Part shown: positions 59,401-64,000 of the stretch, in pieces
How the letters are laid out: every line of letters starts with the position of its first letter
Numbering within the stretch: the stretch's first letter is position 1
Assembly (NCBI RefSeq): GCF_015706575.1
Contig: NW_024037053.1
Coordinates: 3,472,001 to 3,536,000 of the forward strand
Length of the DNA: 64,000 nucleotides
Reading direction: 5' to 3'
From: Patiria miniata
Lineage: Eukaryota; Echinodermata; Asteroidea; Valvatida; Asterinidae
The notes under the pieces: generated by a model
Database searches by the model: none
What the model was told of the DNA's origin: nothing
Seen by the model: the letters and a program-made list of their open reading frames with translations, nothing else
Translations under genes and position numbers: made by a program

Positions 59401-61321
59401 TACAAAGACATGAACTGGCGAAACTTGCACGCTCTACTGTCGTAATGAATTTGTAATTTAAGTACAGGGGCAAATACTTCACGACATTGATAGAGAGATC
59501 TCTAATGAATACAAAAATGAAATACCCTCAAAAAAATTCACACAGAGAGGGAGAAGACAGACTTCTAAAAGAGTAAATAAATAGGTGATTTAATTTAGAC
59601 GTAATTATCCACCCACCGGCGATTAGAAAACCACAGATGATGCAGACATTCCATCTGGCTAGCTGGCTTGTACCCCTGCAGTGATGAAAAACGAAGACAA
59701 TTGACGCTAATTTTCCAATCATGGGTTCACTGTCTGTGGTCAAAAACCTGATTTTTTTTTCTCAAAACACTACTCCTTGCAGAAAGTAAATGTGAAGATT
59801 TAATCATGAACACAAATTTGTTCATTTTGTTGGCCCACAGCTTCCAAGATATTTCTGATCGAGCTTGTGTTGAAAATCTAAAAGTTTGTGTTTGTTTTTT
59901 TTTTTTTTAATGCTGTTACAGGATTGAAGAAGATAAATCCCAGATTTTTCTTTTGATACGATTTATGCGATTCGCGCCTCAGCCGATCGGAGTTGACTTT
60001 ACTAAATTGTGAAGTCATTTCATTCCCCAATCAGGACTAAACGTGTGATTGGTCAATTCGAATGCGGTGTTTTTGTAATACAACAGCAGCCGGGCACGTA
60101 TCGCGTAACATAATACAGAGCGCGTGACCACAACCTTTGGTGTGTCTAGGGTATTTTTTTATATAAATCCAAGTCTATGACGCGACAATGGTGAATGACC
60201 GAAGTCCCGATATAGAAAGCGCCTGCTGATTGGTAAAAATCTAGAGGTCAAGATGCGGTTGTCTTGCATAATTAATCTTCGAATCTGCTCAAATGTTAAA
60301 GACCATGGCTTTTGCCATGGTCTATTACGTAGAATATGGTTTGGTTGGTGCTTAGCACAAAGTACACTGATTTCTTACCAGACTTTACACTGATTTTCTT
60401 ACCAGACTTTATCAGAGCTGATTGAGTCATCTGTGACTAGAAGATAAATGCTCAGGACGCTCACAATTACTGCATTGATGTTGGAGACCGTCCTTAAGAG
60501 AGAACGGACAATTAACAGAAGGAAATCAATACAATTAATTTTTAGATGGTCTCTGTACATCTCCGGCTACTAATTTTATAATAAGTTTTTACAATTTTAT
60601 AATATTAGCCCAAAATTCATACTGAAAGTATCAATGTATATGTTGTGATAAACCTACGTTTTCTATGATCCCTTTCATTTCAGTCGTTTTGATCAGTTTT
60701 GCTTCGCGCGCTTTAACCCTAAAAGGGCGGGGGGGGGGGGGGGGGGGGGGGCTCCCCACACTTTTTTCTGCGACACCCTTTCCTGACTTTTTAACATTGA
60801 GTCTTGCGCATCTTTTGATGCCAAAAACATAAAATTCCAACCATGGGTTACCGCGCAACAAACAATTTTTCATCGCTGCTCGTCTGAAAACTGAATTTCC
60901 CCATATGTAGTGTACACAAAGCAGAATTATCATTGGTGCATATGAATAATTAATTAGCCATAATTCCAAAACCCTTTGACCTATAGTCATCTAATTTTGT
61001 GGGTATGTTTGTATAAAGTTGTTCTAACTTCTATACATGGCCCAGTTTCATAATGTTTCGTCACTCAATGGCCGAGATTTGAGGGGGGGGGGGATCTACA
61101 ATCATGACAATTATGTTTCAAGAAATTTCAAACCTTGTGTTCCAGTTAGCTTTATCGAAGCTGCTCATTCCTTTGTAGGTCCGCGAGTACTTGGCCGACA
61201 AAAGAGGGCTCACTAAGAACATGAGGGTGAAGAAGAAGAGAAAACTGGCAAACAACGCCGGGAGATACTCCGATGAGAATTCCCACGGATGTTGGTGCTC
61301 GGTAGCATTGGGGCTTTCCAT
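56493..61321 (-). CDS. TLCD4: TLC domain-containing protein 4 (TMEM56) homologue, six exons
   Basis: Exons in order of transcription are 61321-61134, 60492-60403, 59675-59617, 58482-58388, 57878-57805 and 56805-56493, giving 272 residues. The protein is a multi-pass membrane protein of the TRAM/LAG1/CLN8 group. Helix 1 is at about residues 20-42 (FASFLFFFTLMFLVSPLL). The domain then starts with FDKANWNTR (55-63), and the hallmark HH pair is at 132-133 (QYLIHHFVVLYP). Next come NYRITTECSTLFVNLRWF (about 154-171) and a long last exon with two or three helices and a basic tail ending NRVKGE. The human protein has about 263 residues, with the same order of motifs as recalled. Its biochemical role is not settled; family members act in membrane lipid handling. 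Exon 2 was found only by its fit: without it helix 2 is missing. Oddities are a duplicated donor at exon 2 and a SINE abutting the exon 6 acceptor. Confidence 0.9.
56820..57140 (-). mobile_element. tRNA-derived SINE family A, copy 2
   Basis: It is in the same orientation as TLCD4 and as copy 1 (15293-15563). It shares TAAGTAAAGTCTGTCA, a GGATGGGATGCTAGTCCATC block and AGTGGCTTGCCCAAGGACAC. Compared with copy 1 it carries an extra segment of about 40 bp at 57040-57078 that matches intron sequence next to TLCD4 exon 5. Its tail ends 15 bp from the exon 6 acceptor. Confidence 0.8.
57141..57804 (-). other. TLCD4 intron 5 remainder
   Basis: No exon or repeat was recognised between the SINE and exon 5. 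Confidence 0.5.
58009..58304 (+). mobile_element. hAT-type MITE, copy 3
   Basis: The ends are CAAGGGCGGATCCGG and a slightly decayed inverse (CTGAATTCGCCCTTG). The exact 8-bp target duplication GCTCTGGA lies at 58001-58008 and 58305-58312. The orientation is as in copy 2. It lies in TLCD4 intron 4. Confidence 0.9.
58564..59096 (+). mobile_element. TTAA-2 MITE-like element, copy 2
   Basis: The 533-bp element has intact inverted ends: TTAAAGGGAATATACA at the left and TGTATATTCCCTTTAA at the right. The internal hairpin is CCAACGGTGGTCGGCTGACC followed by ACCGTT, and the CTGGTTCCCTTA / GGGAACCAG pair is conserved. It lies in TLCD4 intron 3 and encodes nothing. Confidence 0.8.
59218..59398. mobile_element. 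TA-flanked MITE
   Basis: This is 181 bp with inverted ends AACACTGGCAATCGTGGA and its inverse, differing by one inserted base further in. TA lies at 59216-59217 and 59399-59400, the target duplication expected for Tc1/mariner-type elements. It lies in TLCD4 intron 3. It shares an internal block with decayed relatives at 17967-18340. Confidence 0.8.
59958..60331 (+). repeat. AGACCATGGTCT-ended dispersed repeat, copy 2
   Basis: This is the opposite orientation to 26632-26935 and longer by about 80 bp (roughly 60170-60245). The right end is AGACCATGGC followed by GCCATGGTCT, a short hairpin. It lies in TLCD4 intron 2, just downstream of the duplicated donor of exon 2. Confidence 0.6.
60366..60410 (-). 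promoter_or_regulatory. duplicated splice donor of TLCD4 exon 2
   Basis: The plus-strand segment ACTGATTTCTTACCAGACTT occurs at 60366 and again, with one extra T, at 60389. On the minus strand this gives two AAGTCTG/GTAAGAA donors 24 bases apart. The upstream one gives the family-matching protein. The downstream one would add TGG then TAA, a stop. Confidence 0.75.
60719..60752. repeat. poly-G tract
   Basis: A run of more than 20 G in TLCD4 intron 1. Its length is likely uncertain in any assembly. Confidence 0.85.
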
Positions 61322-62230
61322 TATTGTTTAAATCACCCTGAAGGGCAAATGTACTTGAATCACCAGATGATAAAAACTGACGACAACTGCTGCCCGAAGT
61401 CCGGTTATCTTGAAGACTCTATCTTATCTACAGGATGCTACAATTCTTGCACCACGAAAGAAGGAAGCCCTCTGGTATTTCAGTCAATAAGCATCAGCGA
61501 TTGTTCATAACCTTCCGAAGAGTTGGTCCGCTAAGAAGCAGTCGCACATGTCCATTTCACATGTCTCATTCTCTTCAATAATCTGCACATCATCACATGA
61601 AATGTGGAATACAGACACGTGGGTGATTAACAAACAAAACAAAAACTGTTTAAATAAGACTCAATTGTCTACTCTACGCAGTCTCCAGCCTTTTTATCAA
61701 AGACAAAGACTGACAAGTACAAGTTTCATTATTCATTAGATAGATGTTTAATATAACGCCGTTATAAATATAAATCCCATATATTTATCAAATATCTTAC
61801 AACGCTCCGTAATCCTCAGGCTCACGCAATGATTTAAGTCGATGGGCGACCTGGGCAACCGATCGTGCACAATACTGCCGAGTGCTAGCGCTGCGACCAC
61901 AGATATCGCACGCTGTGTTCATGTGACTTTGTTGTGGGGTATTTTTACAAAACGTAGTTGCCTACCTGCAACTTTTACAGCCAGAGTGACGTAAAACTTC
62001 TGACCACTGATGAACAACTGGCCAAGGGCTGGCCTAAATTACGTAACACAAACAAAAAGGCGTTGTGATTATGTAAATTTCAAGTGCCAAGCACCATCGA
62101 CAAAATTGTTATCGGCATCGAACGATAGTCTGACACCAAAATAAACGTGGCGCGAACTTGTGTATAAAACGTATGCTGGTACATTGGGAACACGACGATT
62201 ACTTCCCATTTGGGGTCAAAGGTCATCAAA
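61322..62230. promoter_or_regulatory. divergent intergenic region of TLCD4 and ALG14
   Basis: There are 909 bp between the two start codons, holding the 5' UTRs and probably a shared bidirectional promoter. The ALG14 side is GC-balanced and has no clear TATA box. A GTTATAAATATAAATC stretch near 61760 is only a weak TATA candidate. No repeat or exon was recognised inside. Confidence 0.5.
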
Positions 62231-62238
62231 ATGGCGGC
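62227..62238 (+). promoter_or_regulatory. YY1/TISU-like element at the ALG14 start codon
   Basis: CAAAATGGCGGC matches 11 of 12 positions of the SAASATGGCGGC consensus recalled for TISU (translation initiator of short 5' UTRs), which overlaps a YY1 site. The only mismatch is A at the fourth position. The element supports this ATG as the start. Confidence 0.55.
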
Positions 62239-64000
62239 CTCCATGAGCGGAACAACGCTTGCTTTGGGAGGAGCAGTTTTCATCGTGCTGTTACTTTTCC
62301 TGAGACTAGTAATCATTCTGAGGAGCCTCGGCAGAGGGAAGTTGAGTCGAGGAAGCAATGGGACGAGATTGAAAGTCTTGGTTATCGCAGGATCAGGTAA
62401 ACTGGCCGTGTGAATCATTTCCTTGTTCAGTCGGACAACCTGCCTGAGCATAAGCGTTACCGTGCGGGCGTAATTAATGAGGGCGCTGTTTACTTGGTTG
62501 CGGACTGTGAATGTGATGATTTAGGGGTTTTTGGTTCATTTAAGTGACCAATGAGTCTCGATTTCTGTATTTTGCAAATTCGATTGTAAAAAAAACCCTA
62601 TTTATTAATATTAGGCCTATTGATCAGCGTTTTGGCATTTAGTTTTTGAATTATTTTCCATTAAATCATGCAACTTGCAAGTTTTTGTGAAATATTATGA
62701 ATTAGTGTTTATACAAACAGAACTTTGTACTCTATGAATTAAAAAATTAATCAGAAGGAGTTCCATACCTGGACATCACTTGACACCATGTGCACAAACC
62801 CTATGAGACTGGCCTGAAAAATTAAGTGTTTTCTCAGTAAAAGTTTCAATCTTTTCCCTGCCAAATTTGACTTTTCAGGACATGTTGCTTTCTGATGGCT
62901 GATAAGTCACTGCAGGGAAAAATTAGTGATGGCCATGCATGGAATTCTTTCCAAATAATCAATTAAAAATACGCTAATCTGTGACAAAATCTCTGATTTG
63001 TTCAGTGTACTTTCTGACAATATCCAATGGAAAGAGTGTTGCAGCCTGACGCTTTTTTCAGCGATTGTGTACAAAGTCTATGGAGAGTCAAGAAAATTTT
63101 CTAAGTATTTCCAAACAAAATTGGAAATGTTTCTCAGTCCCAGATTCATGTCTTATCATCATTTTTGCAATGAATGACCTTCATTGAGATGATATATGAA
63201 GACAACAGTGGTTCCACGTTGCAACATTCTTTTCTATCCAAATTTGATTTTTAAAGAAAATTTCTTTCAAAATCCCCAAAACACAACTAAACTACTTGAA
63301 ATGTCAATACAACCACCATGTCTTCCTACCCTGTCTGTTAGGCCAAGAAAAAAAAGAACATCAGTTGATCATTCCTGCCCACATCCTTTTTTGAAGAAGA
63401 TCCTTTTATTTTATTTTAAATTTTTTTTCCTCATCTCAAAAAGCTATTTTTATCATGCATAAAACTTACATAAATTGGGTAAAGTACGTTGAACATTGTT
63501 TAACATAAATATTTTGACTTTTCTTACTAGTAGGATAGCTAATAAAAAGGTCGAGGTCATTTTGAACTGAAAAGTTGGCAGCCATTTTTATTTAAATACG
63601 TTGCGGCCATCTTGAAAAAAAAAAATATATAAAGCCCCTCGTAGAAACCCAGACGATCAACTGAAATTGTTTTTACCTGGCTTTACCAGCCGGAGGGACT
63701 GATTGAATGTTATTTCCTGAGAAAGAAACACAAACACGATCTTTAAATTCAAGAAAAACTCATTAATCTTCTCCCAGGGGGACACACAACTGAGATTCTG
63801 AGGCTACTCGGCAGCCTCAGCGACGCTTACTCACCGAGGGTCTACGTCCTAGCAGACACGGATAAGATGAGCGAAGAGAAGATTCGAACATTCGAAGCCG
63901 GAAGGGAGAAGGACGGAAGAAATTCTGAGGTATGCTGTCTGAAACTTAAATCCGTTATTTAAAATGGAAACGTTTATTAAACAGGGTGGATATTTCCCGC
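62231..64000 (+). CDS. ALG14: ALG14, UDP-GlcNAc transferase subunit (5' part)
   Basis: This is the membrane-anchored subunit that recruits ALG13 to the ER face and together with it adds the second GlcNAc to the dolichol-linked oligosaccharide in N-glycan assembly. Two exons are seen: 62231-62396 and 63778-63929, with phase 1 at the join. They encode 106 residues of a protein that is about 216 long in human as recalled, so about half lies beyond the window. Residues 8-30 form a membrane anchor (ALGGAVFIVLLLFLRLVIIL). The family signature VLVIAGSGGHTTEILRLL follows at about 49-66, then a YVLADTDKMS segment. A donor (GAG then GTATGC) follows at 63930. The ATG chosen lies in a strong YY1/TISU-like context; the in-frame ATG at codon 5 is a less likely start. 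Confidence 0.9.
62397..63777 (+). other. ALG14 intron 1
   Basis: 1,381 bp, AT-rich. It holds a GAGGGCGC motif at 62479-62486. No repeat family of this window was recognised. The acceptor is CTTCTCCCAG. Confidence 0.6.

Overview
This window is nuclear DNA from an animal. The genes have introns with GT-AG borders, the non-coding DNA is AT-rich, and short DNA transposons and tRNA-derived SINEs are abundant. The gene content (a peptide-type GPCR and CCDC152, TLCD4 and ALG14 homologues) and the style of the SINEs suggest an invertebrate deuterostome, most likely an echinoderm or another ambulacrarian. That placement is inference; the sequence alone does not name the species. There are no bacterial operons, CRISPR arrays, convincing functional tRNA or rRNA genes, or viral genes.

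Layout. Bases 1-24,240 contain no gene I can recognise, apart from one weak candidate first exon near 11.5 kb. They hold dispersed repeats, foldback elements, G-rich tracts and, at 23.5-24.2 kb, a degenerate minisatellite. From 24,889 to 47,173 on the plus strand lies a four-exon class A GPCR of 453 residues with a 17.1 kb first intron full of SINEs and MITEs. From 49,364 to 53,199 on the plus strand lies an eight-exon coiled-coil gene of 255 residues that matches CCDC152. From 61,321 down to 56,493 on the minus strand lies a six-exon TLC-domain membrane protein of 272 residues (TLCD4, formerly TMEM56). ALG14 starts at 62,231 on the plus strand and runs off the right edge after two exons (106 residues seen). 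All exon joins listed keep frame, and each intron has GT and AG ends.

TLCD4 and ALG14 are divergent, with 909 bp between start codons. As I recall the human map (1p21.3), the same pair is head-to-head there too, so this looks like an old linkage with a possible shared promoter. The four genes are otherwise functionally unrelated: peptide signalling, a poorly studied coiled-coil protein, a lipid-related membrane protein and N-glycan assembly at the ER.

The most unusual content is the repeat layer and its contact with splice sites. One hAT-type MITE family has three copies, each with an exact 8-bp target duplication and each in an intron of a different gene. A SINE ends 15 bp from the last TLCD4 acceptor and carries a patch copied from another acceptor of the same gene. 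TLCD4 exon 2 has a duplicated splice donor. The 8-mer GAGGGCGC occurs 13 times where about 0.5 is expected.
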